64,000 nucleotides of DNA from Azolla caroliniana (taxonomy: Eukaryota; Polypodiophyta). The stretch's first letter is position 1, and the number at the start of each line of letters is the position of its first letter. A program made the position numbers and the translations under genes. The DNA lies in the NCBI GenBank assembly GCA_043228905.1, contig JBHGNT010000023.1, positions 310,001 through 374,000 on the forward strand. The letters run 5' to 3'. The notes beneath the pieces are model-generated. The model was not told where the DNA came from. It made no database searches and saw only the letters and a list, made by a program, of their open reading frames with translations. Shown piece by piece: positions 1 to 11,700 of this stretch.

Positions 1-9
1 TGGAATTAA

Positions 10-23
10 AAAATCAAGATTTT
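10..23. other. Conserved short dyad in each monomer
   Basis: AAAATC, a two-base AA spacer and GATTTT form a perfect 6-bp dyad. It is seen in nearly every monomer; a few carry ACCAAG or AATATTTT variants that weaken it. Short dyads are a known feature of centromeric satellites that lack CENP-B boxes. A functional role here is inference only. Confidence 0.7.
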
Positions 24-103
24 GAAACTTGGGTCGAGAGACATGAAGAAATTAGTAAATTAGGGGAGGGAGTTGAGAAGAGCGCGTGAGTAAATTAAAA
101 TGT

Positions 104-176
104 TCATAGCTGGCTCGTGTGATATCGGATTTTAGTGTTCAAAGATGCGAATCGAAACTTACAACACGAGCTATGA
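104..176. other. Inverted repeat arms within the monomer
   Basis: TCATAGCT at 104-111 is the reverse complement of AGCTATGA at 169-176, giving 8-bp arms about 57 bases apart. In this monomer the right arm extends to ACACGAGCTATGA, which pairs with TCATAGCT plus CGTGT of the left side if a GGCT insertion is bulged out. Copies with TCATACCT or TCATACTT lose one or two pairs. Whether it folds or binds a protein is unknown. Confidence 0.55.
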
Positions 177-260
177 TATGGAATGAAAAAATCAAGATTT
201 TGAAACTCACGTCGAGAGACATGAAGAAATTAGTAAATTAGAGGAGGGGGTTGAGAAGAG

Positions 261-266
261 CACGTG
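261..266. other. Example of CACGTG variant in a subset of monomers
   Basis: Most monomers read GAGCGCGTGAG or GAGCGCGAGAG here. A subset reads GAGCACGTGAG, creating the palindrome CACGTG, the core bound by many bHLH and bZIP proteins. In the 7-monomer HOR it sits in the slot with the GAGGAGGGGGTTGAG box, for example 16,081, 17,326, 18,571, 19,816 and 21,061. It also occurs in another class near 3,750, 4,820 and 7,490. Binding is not shown. Confidence 0.6.
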
Positions 267-654
267 AGTAAATTAAAATGTTCATACCTGGCTCGTGTGA
301 TCCCGGATTTTTATGTTCAAAGATGCGAATCGAAGCTAAGAACACTACGTATTATATGGAATGAAAAAACCAAGATTTTGAAACTTGGGTCGAGAGACAT
401 GAAGAAATTAGTAAATTAGAGGAGGGAGCTAGGAAGAGCGCGTGAGTAAATTAAAATGTTCATAACTGGCTCGTGTGATATCGGATTTTTGTGTTCAAAC
501 ATGCAAATCGAAGCTAACAATACTAGCTACGATATGGAATTAAAAAATCAAGATTTTGAGACTTGGGTCGAGAGACATGAAGAAATTAGTAAATTAGAGG
601 AGGGAGCTAAGAAGAGCGCGTGAGTAAATTAAAATGTTCATACCTGGCTCGTGT

Positions 655-666
655 AATCCCGGGATT
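655..666. other. Example of 12-bp palindrome AATCCCGGGATT
   Basis: Perfect palindrome in the variable box at monomer positions about 120-133. Alternative states of the same box elsewhere are TGATATCGGATTTTAG (with the GATATC palindrome), TGATCCCGGATTTTTG, TGATCCCGGGATTTTG (10-bp palindrome ATCCCGGGAT) and TGATCCCGGAAATTTG. The states recur in fixed slots of the HORs, so they are useful class markers. Confidence 0.75.
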
Positions 667-1068
667 TTGTGTTCAAAGATGCGAATCGAAGCTAACAACA
701 CTAGCTATGATATGGAATTAAAAAATCAAGATTTTGAAACTCAGGTCGAGAGACATGAAGAAATTAGTAAATTAGAGGAGGGAGCTAAGAAGAGCGCGTG
801 AGTAAATTAAAATGTTCATACCTGGCTCGTGTGATCCCGGATTTTTGTGTTCAAAGATGCCCATCGAAGCTAACAACACTAGCTAGGATATGGAATTAAA
901 AAATCAAGATTTTGAAACTTGGGTCGAGAGACATTAAGAAATTAGTAAATTAGAGGAGGGAGCTAGGAAGAGCGCGTGAGTAAATTAAAATGTTCATAGC
1001 TGGCTCGTGTGATATCAGATTTTAGTGTTCAAACAGGCAAATCGAAGCTAACAATACTAGCTACGATA

Positions 1069-1202
1069 TGGAATTAAAAAATCAAGATTTTGAAACTCAG
1101 GTCGAGAGACATGAAGAAATTAGTAAATTAGAGGAGGGTGTTGACAAGAGCGCGTGAGTAAATTAAAACGTTCATACCTGGCTAACAATACTAGCTATGA
1201 TA
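1069..1202 (+). repeat. Truncated monomer, 134 bp (44-bp deletion)
   Basis: Monomer anchors at 1,069 and 1,203 are 134 bp apart. The sequence jumps from CATACCTGGCT to AACAATACT, removing monomer positions about 116-159. The triplet GCT is present at both ends of the deletion, consistent with joining at microhomology. Confidence 0.9.
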
Positions 1203-1380
1203 TGGAATTAAAAAATCAAGATTTTGAAACTCAGGTCAAGAGACATGAACAAATTAGTAAATTAGAGGAGGGAGTTGACAAGAGCGCGTGAGTAAATTAA
1301 AATGTTCATACCTGGCTCGTGTGATCCCGGATTTTTGTGTTCAAAGATGCGAATCGAAGCTAACAACAGTAGCTATGATA

Positions 1381-1537
1381 TGGAATTAAAAAATCAAGAT
1401 TTTGAAACTTGGGTCAGGAGACATGAAGAAATTAGTAAATTAGAGGAGGGAGCTAAGAAGAGCGCGTGAGTAAATTAAAATGTTCATAGCTGGCTCGTGT
1501 GATATCGGATTTTAGTGTTCAAACACTAGCTATGATA
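1381..1537 (+). repeat. Truncated monomer, 157 bp (21-bp deletion)
   Basis: Anchors at 1,381 and 1,538 are 157 bp apart. GTTCAAACA runs directly into CTAGCTATGAT, removing monomer positions about 146-166, with CA shared at the junction. The next monomer starts with the variant TGAAATGAAAATATAAAG. Confidence 0.9.
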
Positions 1538-4500
1538 TGAAATGAAAATATAAAGATTTTGAAACTCAGGTCGAGAGACATGAAGAAATTAGTAAATTAG
1601 AGGAGGGTGTTGACAAGAGCGCGTGAGTAAATTAAAATGTTCATAGCTGGCTCGTGTGATATCGGATTTTTGTGTTCAAACATGCGAATCGAAGCTAACA
1701 ACACTAGCTATGATATGGAATTAAAAAATCACGATTTTGAAACTCAGGTCGAGAGACATGAAGAAATTAGTAAATTAGGGGAGGGAGTTGAGAAGAGCGC
1801 GAGAGTAAATTAAAATGTTCATACCTGGCTCGTGTGATGCCGGATTTTTGTGTTCAAAGATGCGAATCGAAGCTAACAACACTAGCTGTGATATGAAATT
1901 AAAAAATCAAGATTTTGAAACTTGGGTCGAGAGACATGAAGAAATTAGTAAATTACATGAGGGAGTTGAGAAGAGCGCGTGAGTAAATTAAAATGTTCAT
2001 AGCTGGCTCGTGTGATATCGGATTTTAGTGTTCAAAGATGCGAATCGAAACTAACAACACGAGCTATGATATGGAATGAAAAAATCAAGATTTTGAAACT
2101 CACGTCGAGAGACATGAAGAAATTAGTAAATTAGAGGAGGGGGTTGAGAAGAGCACGTGAGTAAATTAAAATGTTCATAGCTGGCTCGTGTGATCCCGGA
2201 TTTTTATGTTCAAAGATGCGAATCGAAGCTAAGAACACTACGTATTATATGGAATGAAAAAACCAAGATTTTGAAACTCAGGTCGAGAGACATGAAGAAA
2301 TTAGTAAATTAGGGGAGGGAGTTGATAAGAGCGCGTGAGTAAATTAAAATGGTCATACTTGGCTCGTGTGATCCCGGGATTTTGTGTTCAAAGATGCGAA
2401 TCGAAGCTAACAACACTAGCTATGATATGGAATTAAAAAATCAAGATTTTCAAACTCAGGTCGAGAGACATGAAGAAGTTAGTAAATTAGGGGAGGGTGT
2501 TGACAAGAGCGCGTGAGTAAATTAAAATGATCATACCTGGCTCGTGTGATCCCGGATTTTTGTGTTCAAAGATGCCAATTGAAGCTAACAACACTAGTTA
2601 TGATATGGAATTAAAAAATCAAGATTTTGAAACTCAGGTCGAGAGACATGAAGAAATTAGTAAATTAGGGGAGGGAGTTGACAAGAGCGCGAGAGTAAAT
2701 TAAAATGTTCATACCTGGCTCGTGTGATCCCGGAAATTTGTGTTCAAAGATGCGAATCGAAGCTAACAACACTAGCTATGATATGGAATTAAAAAATCAA
2801 GATTTTGAAACTCAGGTCGAGAGACATGAAGAAGTTAGTAAATTAGGGGAGGGAGTTGACAAGAGCGCGTGAGTAAATTAAAATGTTCATAGCTGGCTCG
2901 TGTGAAATCGGATTTTAGTGTTCAGACATGCGAATCGAAGCTAACAACACTAGCTGTGATATGGAATTAAAAAATCAAGATTTTGAAACTCAGGTCGAGA
3001 GACATGAAGAAGTTAGTAAATTAGGGGAGGGAGTTGAGAAGAGCGCGAGAGTAAATTAAAATGTTCATAGCTGGCTCGTGTGATATCGGATTTTAGTGTT
3101 CAGACATGCGAATCGAAGCTAACAACACTAGCTGAGATATGGAATTAAAAAATAAAGATTTTGAAACTCAGGTCGAGAGACATGAAGAAGTTAGTAAATT
3201 AGGGGAGGGAGTTGAGAAGAGCGCGAGAGTAAATTAAAATGTTCATACCTGGCTCGTGTGATCCCGGATTTTTGTCTTCAAAGATACGAATCGAAGCTAA
3301 CAACACTAGCTATGATATGGAATGAAAAAATCAAGATTTTGAAACTCAGGTCGAGAGACATGAAGAAATTAGTAAATTAGGGGAGGGAGTTGATAAGAGC
3401 GCGTGAGTAAATTAAAATGTTCATACTTGGCTCGTGTGATCCCGGGATTTTGTGTTCAAAGATGCGAATCGAAGCTAACAACACTAGCTATGATATGGAA
3501 TTAAAAAATCAAGATTTTGAAACTTGGGTCGAGAGACATGAAGAAATTAGGAAATTAGAGGAGGGAGCTAAGAAGAGCGCGTGAGTAAATTAAAATGTTC
3601 ATACCTAGCTCGTGTGATCCCGGGATTTTGTGTTCAAAGATGTGAATCAAAGCTAACAACACTAGCTATGATATGGAATTAAAAAATCAAGATTTTGAAA
3701 CTTAGGTCGAGAGACATGAAGAAATTACTAAATTAGAGGAGGGAGCTAAGAAGAGCACGTGAGTAAATTAAAATGTTCATACCTGGCTCGTGTAATCCCG
3801 GGATTTTGTGTTCAAAGATGCGAATCGAAGCTAACAACACTAGCTATGATATGGAATTAAAAAATCAAGATTTTGAAGCTCAGGTCGAGAGACATGAAGA
3901 AATTAGTAAATTAGAGGAGGGAGCTAAGAAGAGCGCGTGAGTAAATTAAAATGTTCATACCTGGCTCGTGTGATCCCGGATTTTTGTGTTCAAAGATGCC
4001 CATCGAAGCTAACAACACTAGCTAGGATATGGAATTAAAAAATCAAGATTTTAAAACTTGGGTCGAGAGACATGAAGAAATTAGTAAATTAGGGGAGGGA
4101 GTTGACAAGAGCGCGTGAGTAAATTAAAATGTTCATAGCTGGCTCGTGTGATATCGGATTTTAGTGTTCAGACATGCGAATCGAAGCTAACAACACTAGC
4201 TGTGATATGGAATTAAAAAATCAAGATTTTGAAACTCAGGTCGAGAGACATGAAGAAGTTAGTAAATTAGGGGAGGGAGTTGAGAAGAGCGCGAGAGTAA
4301 ATTAAAATGTTCATACCTGGCTCGTGTGATCCCGGATTTTTGTCTTCAAAGATACGAATCGAAGCTAACAACACTAGCTATGATATGGAATGAAAAAATC
4401 AAGATTTTGAAACTCAGGTCGAGAGACATGAAGAAATTAGTAAATTAGGGGAGGGAGTTGATAAGAGCGCGTGAGTAAATTAAAATGTTCATACTTGGCT

Positions 4501-5099
4501 CGTGTGATCCCGGGATTTTGTGTTCAAAGATGCGAATCGAAGCTAACAACACTAGCTATGATATGGAATTCAAAAATCAAGATTTTGAAACTTGGGTCGA
4601 GAGACATGAAGAAATTAGGAAATTAGAGGAGGGAGCTAAGAAGAGCGCGTGAGTAAATTAAAATGTTCATACCTGGCTCGTGTGATCCCGGGATTTTGTG
4701 TTCAAAGATGTGAATCAAAGCTAACAACACTAGCTATGATATGGAATTAAAAAATCAAGATTTTGAAACTTAGGTCGAGAGACATGAAGAAATTACTAAA
4801 TTAAAGGAGGGAGCTAAGAAGAGCACGTGAGTAAATTAAAATGTTCATACCTGGCTCGTGTAATCCCGGGATTTTGTGTTCAAAGATGCGAATCGAAGCT
4901 AACAACACTAGCTATGATATGGAATTAAAAAATCAAGATTTTCAAACTCAGGTCGAGAGACATGAAGAAATTAGTAAATTAGAGGAGGGAGCTAAGAAGA
5001 GCGCGTGAGTAAATTAAAATGTTCATACCTGGCTCGTGTGATCCCGGATTTTTGTGTTCAAAGATGCCCATCGAAGCTAACAACACTAGCTAGGATATG

Positions 5100-8000
5100 G
5101 AATGAAAAAACCAAGATTTTGAAACTCAGGTCGAGAGACATGAAGAAATTAGTAAATTAGGGGAGGGAGTTGATAAGAGCGCGTGAGTAAATTAAAATGG
5201 TCATACTTGGCTCGTGTGATCCCGGGATTTTGTGTTCAAAGATGCGAATCGAAGCTAACAACACTAGCTATGATATGGAATTAAAAAATCAAGATTTTCA
5301 AACTCAGGTCGAGAGACATGAAGAAGTTAGTAAATTAGGGGAGGGTGTTGACAAGAGCGCGTGAGTAAATTAAAATGTTCATACCTGGCTCGTGTGATCC
5401 CGGATTTTTGTGTTCAAAGATGCCAATCGAAGCTAACAACACTAGTTATGATATGGAATTAAAAAATCAAGATTTTGAAACTCAGGTCGAGAGACATGAA
5501 GAAATTAGTAAATTAGAGGAGGGAGTTGACAAGAGCGCGAGAGTAAATTAAAATGTTCATACCTGGCTCGTGTAATCCCGGAAATTTGTGTTCAAAGATG
5601 CGAATCGAAGCTAACAACACTAGCTATGATATGGAATTAAAAAATCAAGATTTTGAAACTCAGGTCGAGAGACATGAAGAAGTTAGTAAATTAGGGGAGG
5701 GTGTTAACAAGAGCGCGTGAGTAAATTAAAATGTTCATACCTGGCTCGTGTGATCCCGGATTTTTGTGTTCAAAGATGCCAATCGAAGCTAACAACACTA
5801 GTTATGATATGGAATGGAAAAATCAAGATTTTGAAACTCAGGTCGAGAGACATGAAGAAATTAGTAAATTAGGGGAGGGAGTTGACAAGAGCGCGAGAGT
5901 AAATTAAAATGTTCATACCTGGCTCGTGTGATCCCGGAAATTTGTGTTCAAAGATGCGAATCGAAGCTAACAACACTAGCTATGATATGGAATTAAAAAA
6001 TCAAGATTTTGAAACTCAGGTCGAGAGACATGAAGAAGTTAGTAAATTAGGGGAGGGAGTTGACAAGAGCGCGAGAGTAAATTAAAATCTTCATACCTGG
6101 CTCGTGTGATCCCGGAAATTTGTGTTCAAAGATGCCAATCGAAGCTAACAACATTAGCTAGGATATGGAATTAAAAAATCAATATTTTGAAACTCAGGTC
6201 GAGAGACATGAAGAAATTAGTAAACTAGGGGAGGGAGTTGACAAGAGCGCGTGAGTAAATTAAAATGTTCATAGCTGGCTCGTGTGATATCGGATTTTAG
6301 TGTTCAGACATGCGAATCGAAGCTAACAACACTAGCTATGATATGGATTTAAAAAATCAAGATTTTCAAACTCAGGTCGAGAGACATGAAGAAATTAGTA
6401 AATTAGAGGAGGGAGCTAAGAAGAGCGCGAGAGTAAATTAAAATGTTCATACCTGGCTCGTGTGATCCCGGATTTTTGTGTTCAAAGATGCCCATCGAAG
6501 CTAACAACACTAGCTAGGATATGGAATGAAAAAACCAAGATTTTGAAACTCAGGTCGAGAGACATGAAGAAATTAGTAAATTAGGGGAGGGAGTTGATAA
6601 GAGCGCGTGAGTAAATTAAAATGGTCATACTTGGCTCGTGTGATCCCGGGATTTTGTGTTCAAAGATGCGAATCGAAGCTAACAACACTAGCTATGATAT
6701 GGAATTAAAAAATCAAGATTTTCAAACTCAGGTCGAGAGACATGAAGAAGTTAGTAAATTAGGGGAGGGTGTTGACAAGAGCGCGTGAGTAAATTAAAAT
6801 GTTCATACCTGGCTCGTGTGATCCCGGATTTTTGTGTTCAAAGATGCCAATCGAAGCTAACAACACTAGTTATGATATGGAATTAAAAAATCAAGATTTT
6901 GAAACTCAGGTCGAGAGACATGAAGAAATTAGTAAATTAGGGGAGGGAGTTGACAAGAGCGCGAGAGTAAATTAAAATGTTCATACCTGGCTCGTGTGAT
7001 CCCGGAAATTTGTGTTCAAAGATGCGAATCGAAGCTAACAACACTAGCTATGATATGGAATTAAAAAATCAAGATTTTGAAACTCAGGTCGAGAGACATG
7101 AAGAAGTTAGTAAATTAGGGGAGGGAGTTGACAAGAGCGCGAGAGTAAATTAAAATGTTCATACCTGGCTCGTGTGATCCCGGAAATTTGTGTTCAAAGA
7201 TGCCAATCGAAGCTAACAACACTAGCTAGGATATGGAATTAAAAAATCAATATTTTGAAACTCAGGTCGAGAGACATGAAGAAATTAGTAAACTAGGGGA
7301 GGGAGTTGACAAGAGCGCGTCAGTAAATTAAAATGTTCATAGCTGGCTCGTGTGATATCGGATTTTAGTGTTCAGACATGCGAATCGAAGCTAACAACAC
7401 TAGCTATGATATGGAATTAAAAAATCAAGATTTTGAAACTTAGGTCGAGAGACATGAAGAAATTACTAAATTAAAGGAGGGAGCTAAGAAGAGCACGTGA
7501 GTAAATTAAAATGTTCATACCTGGCTCGTGTAATCCCGGGATTTTGTGTTCAAAGATGCGAATCGAAGCTAACAACACTAGCTATGATATGGAATTAAAA
7601 AATCAAGATTTTGAAGCTCAGGTCGAGAGACATGAAGAAATTAGTAAATTAGAGGAGGGAGCTAAGAAGAGCGCGTGAGTAAATTAAAATGTTCATACCT
7701 GGCTCGTGTGATCCCGGATTTTTGTGTTCAAAGATGCCCATCGAAGCTAACAACACTAGCTAGGATATGGAATTAAAAAATCAAGATTTTGAAACTTGGG
7801 TCGAGAGACATGAAGAAATTAGTAAATTAGGGGAGGGAGTTGACAAGAGCGCGTGAGTAAATTAAAATGTTCATAGCTGGCTCGTGTGATATCGGATTTT
7901 AGTGTTCAGACATGCGAATCGAAGCTAACAACACTAGCTGTGATATGGAATTAAAAAATCAAGATTTTGAAACTCAGGTCGAGAGACATGAAGAAGTTAG

Positions 8001-11000
8001 TAAATTAGGGGAGGGAGTTGAGAAGAGCGCGAGAGTAAATTAAAATGTTCATACCTGGCTCGTGTGATCCCGGATTTTTGTCTTCAAAGATACGAATCGA
8101 AGCTAACAACACTAGCTATGATATGGAATGAAAAAATCAAGATTTTGAAACTCAGGTCGAGAGACATGAAGAAATTAGTAAATTAGGGGAGGGAGTTGAT
8201 AAGAGCGCGTGAGTAAATTAAAATGTTCATACTTGGCTCGTGTGATCCCGGGATTTTGTGTTCAAAGATGCGAATCGAAGCTAACAACACTAGCTATGAT
8301 ATGGAATTAAAAAATCAAGATTTTCAAACTCAGGTCGAGAGACATGAAGAAGTTAGTAAATTAGGGGAGGGTGTTGACAAGAGCGCGTGAGTAAATTAAA
8401 ATGTTCATACCTGGCTCGTGTGATCCCGGATTTTTGTGTTCAAAGATGCCAATCGAAGCTAACAACACTAGTTATGATCTGGAATTAAAAAATCAAGATT
8501 TTGAAACTCAGGTCGAGAGACATGAAGAAATTAGTAAATTAGGGGAGGGAGTTGACAAGAGCGCGAGAGTAAATTAAAATGTTCATACCTGGCTCGTGTG
8601 ATCCCGGAAATTTGTGTTCAAAGATGCGAATCGAAGCTAACAACACTAGCTATGATATGGAATTAAAAAATCAAGATTTTGAAACTCAGGTCGAGAGACA
8701 TGAAGAAGTTAGTAAATTAGGGGAGGGAGTTGACAAGAGCGCGAGAGTAAATTAAAATGTTCATACCTGGCTCGTGTGATCCCGGAAATTTGTGTTCAAA
8801 GATGCCAATCGAAGCTAACAACATTAGCTAGGATATGGAATTAAAAAATCAATATTTTGAAACTCAGGTCGAGAGACATGAAGAAATTAGTAAACTAGGG
8901 GAGGGAGTTGACAAGAGCGCGTGAGTAAATTAAAATGTTCATAGCTGGCTCGTGTGATATCGGATTTTAGTGTTCAGACATGCGAATCGAAGCTAACAAC
9001 ACTAGCTATGATATGGATTTAAAAAATCAAGATTTTCAAACTCAGGTCGAGAGACATGAAGAAATTAGTAAATTAGAGGAGGGAGCTAAGAAGAGCGCGA
9101 GAGTAAATTAAAATGTTCATACCTGGCTCGTGTGATCCCGGATTTTTGTGTTCAAAGATGCCCATCGAAGCTAACAACACTAGCTATGATATGGAATGAA
9201 AAAATCAAGATTTTGAAACTCAGGTCGAGAGACATGAAGAAATTAGTAAATTAGGGGAGGGAGTTGATAAGAGCGCGTGAGTAAATTAAAATGTTCATAC
9301 TTGGCTCGTGTGATCCCGGGATTTTGTGTTCAAAGATGCCAATCGAAGCTAACAACACTAGCTATGATATGGAATTAAAAAATCAAGATTTTGAAACTTG
9401 GGTCGAGAGACATGAAGAAATTAGGAAATTAGAGGAGGGAGCTAAGAAGAGCGCGTGAGTAAATTAAAATGTTCATACCTGGCTCGTGTGATCCCGGATT
9501 TTTGTGTTCAAAGATGTGAATCAAAGCTAACAACACTAGCTATGATATGGAATTAAAAAATCAAGATTTTGAAACTTAGGTCGAGAGACATGAAGAAATT
9601 ACTAAATTAAAGGAGGGAGCTAAGAAGAGCACGTGAGTAAATTAAAATGTTCATACCTGGCTCGTGTAATCCCGGGATTTTGTGTTCAAAGATGCGAATC
9701 GAAGCTAACAACACTAGCTATGATATGGAATTAAAAAATCAAGATTTTGAAACTCAGGTCGAGAGACATGAAGAAATTAGTAAATTAGAGGAGGGAGCTA
9801 AGAAGAGCGCGTGAGTAAATTAAAATGTTCATACCTGGCTCGTGTGATCCCGGATTTTTGTGTTCAAAGATGCCCATCGAAGCTAACAACACTAGCTAGG
9901 ATATGGAATGAAAAAACCAAGATTTTGAAACTTAGGTCGAGAGACATGAAGAAATTAGTAAATTAGGGAAGGGAGTTGATAAGAGCGCGTGAGTAAATTA
10001 AAATGGTCATACTTGGCTCGTGTGATCCCGGGATTTTGTGTTCAAAGATGCCCATCGAAGCTAACAACACTAGCTATGATATGGAATTAAAAAATCAAGA
10101 TTTTCAAACTCAGGTCGAGAGACATGAAGAAGTTAGTAAATTAGGGGAGGGTGTTGACAAGAGCGCGTGAGTAAATTAAAATGTTCATACCTGGCTCGTG
10201 TGATCCCGGATTTTTGTGTTCAAAGATGCCAATCGAAGCTAACAACACTAGTTATGATCTGGAATTAAAAAATCAAGATTTTGAAACTCAGGTCGAGAGA
10301 CATGAAGAAATTAGTAAATTAGGGGAGGGAGTTGACAAGAGCGCGAGAGTAAATTAAAATGTTCATACCTGGCTCGTGTGATCCCGGAAATTTGTGTTCA
10401 AAGATGCGAATCGAAGCTAACAACACTAGCTATGATATGGAATTAAAAAATCAAGATTTTGAAACTCAGGTCGAGAGACATGAAGAAGTTAGTAAATTAG
10501 GGGAGGGAGTTGACAAGAGCGCGAGAGTAAATTAAAATGTTCATACCTGGCTCGTGTGATCCCGGAAATTTGTGTTCAAAGATGCCAATCGAAGCTAACA
10601 ACATTAGCTAGGATATGGAATTAAAAAATCAATATTTTGAAACTCAGGTCGAGAGACATGAAGAAATTAGTAAACTAGGGGAGGGAGTTGACAAGAGCGC
10701 GTGAGTAAATTAAAATGTTCATAGCTGGCTCGTGTGATATCGGATTTTAGTGTTCAGACATGCGAATCGAAGCTAACAACACTAGCTATGATATGGATTT
10801 AAAAAATCAAGATTTTCAAACTCAGGTCGAGAGACATGAAGAAATTAGTAAATTAGAGGAGGGAGCTAAGAAGAGCGCGAGAGTAAATTAAAATGTTCAT
10901 ACCTGGCTCGTGTGATCCCGGATTTTTGTGTTCAAAGATGCCCATCGAAGCTAACAACACTAGCTAGGATATGGAATGAAAAAACCAAGATTTTGAAACT

Positions 11001-11700
11001 CAGGTCGAGAGACATGAAGAAATTAGTAAATTAGGGGAGGGAGTTGATAAGAGCGCGTGAGTAAATTAAAATGGTCATACTTGGCTCGTGTGATCCCGGG
11101 ATTTTGTGTTCAAAGATGTGAATCGAAGCTAACAACACTAGCTATGATATGGAATTAAAAAATCAAGATTTTCAAACTCAGGTCGAGAGACATGAAGAAG
11201 TTAGTAAATTAGGGGAGGGTGTTGACAAGAGCGCGTGAGTAAATTAAAATGTTCATACCTGGCTCGTGTGATCCCGGATTTTTGTGTTCAAAGATGCCAA
11301 TCGAAGCTAACAACACTAGTTATGATATGGAATTAAAAAATCAAGATTTTGAAACTCAGGTCGAGAGACATGAAGAAATTAGTAAATTAGCGGAGGGAGT
11401 TGACAAGAGCGCGAGAGTAAATTAAAATGTTCATACCTGGCTCGTGTGATCCCGGAAATTTGTGTTCAAAGATGCGAATCGAAGCTAACAACACTAGCTA
11501 TGATATGGAATTAAAAAATCAAGATTTTGAAACTCAGGTCGAGAGACATGAAGAAGTTAGTAAATTAGGGGAGGGAGTTGACAAGAGCGCGAGAGTAAAT
11601 TAAAATGTTCATACCTGGCTCGTGTGATCCCGGAAATTTGTGTTCAAAGATGCCAATCGAAGCTAACAACACTAGCTAGGATATGGAATTAAAAATCAAG
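5100..11700 (+). repeat. Irregular HOR, steps of 8, 9, 10 and 6 monomers
   Basis: A module of about six monomers recurs with extra monomers between copies. Its order is: TTTTCAAACTC with GAAGTTAG and GTGTTGAC; a CCAATCG/TAGTTATGAT monomer; CCGGAAATTT monomers; an AATATTTTG monomer; TGGATTTAAA; and a CCCATCG monomer leading into AAACCAAG. CAAACTC marks at 5,299, 6,723, 8,325, 10,105 and 11,173 are 8, 9, 10 and 6 monomers apart. The AATATT marks at 6,181, 7,249, 8,851 and 10,631 differ by 6, 9 and 10. TATGATCTGG at about 8,471 and 10,251 supports a 1,780-bp copy. This is an HOR whose length drifts by gain and loss of whole monomers. Confidence 0.8.

Larger units (their letters stand above)
1..178 (+). 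repeat. Representative satellite monomer with internal map
   Basis: This monomer defines the phase used here (TGGAAT = 1). In order it holds: an A-rich start (4-14); a 6-bp dyad AAAATC-AA-GATTTT (10-23); a variable box after GAAACT (29-33: TTGGG here, TCAGG, TCACG, TAAGG or TTCGG elsewhere); a purine-rich stretch with AGTAAATTA (53-61) repeated at 89-97; a variable GTTGAG/GTTGAC/GTTGAT/GCTAAG box near 72-77; GCGCGTGAG (82-90); TCATAGCT (104-111), complementary in reverse to AGCTATGA (169-176); a variable palindromic box (about 120-133); and the GCGAATCGAA region (147-156). Counted by hand: 66 G+C of 178 (37%), 47 G against 19 C, and 8 CpG. Most other copies differ by scattered substitutions at these variable boxes. 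Confidence 0.93.
1..5100 (+). repeat. Mixed satellite block with 6- and 21-monomer duplications
   Basis: Monomers here mix GTTGAG, GTTGAC, GTTGAT and GCTAAG classes without a short regular period. Rare markers show block copying. GTCTTC at 3,274 and 4,342 lie 1,068 bp (6 monomers) apart, as do ATTACT at 3,724 and 4,792. The latter also recurs at 7,462 and 9,598. GAAGCT in place of GAAACT at 3,875 recurs at 7,613, and GTCTTC at 4,342 recurs at 8,080, both 3,738 bp (21 monomers) away. The block copied at 21 monomers spans roughly 3,660-4,570 and 7,400-8,310. No gene is present. Confidence 0.8.

Noticed and set aside
60-70. Telomere-like TTAGGGGAGGG
   Set aside because: It is a single occurrence per monomer inside the purine-rich middle, not a tandem telomeric repeat.
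655-666. Bacterial-type terminator or operator from the AATCCCGGGATT palindrome
   Set aside because: It is a short palindrome inside a tandem satellite with no gene nearby. It is kept only as a class marker.
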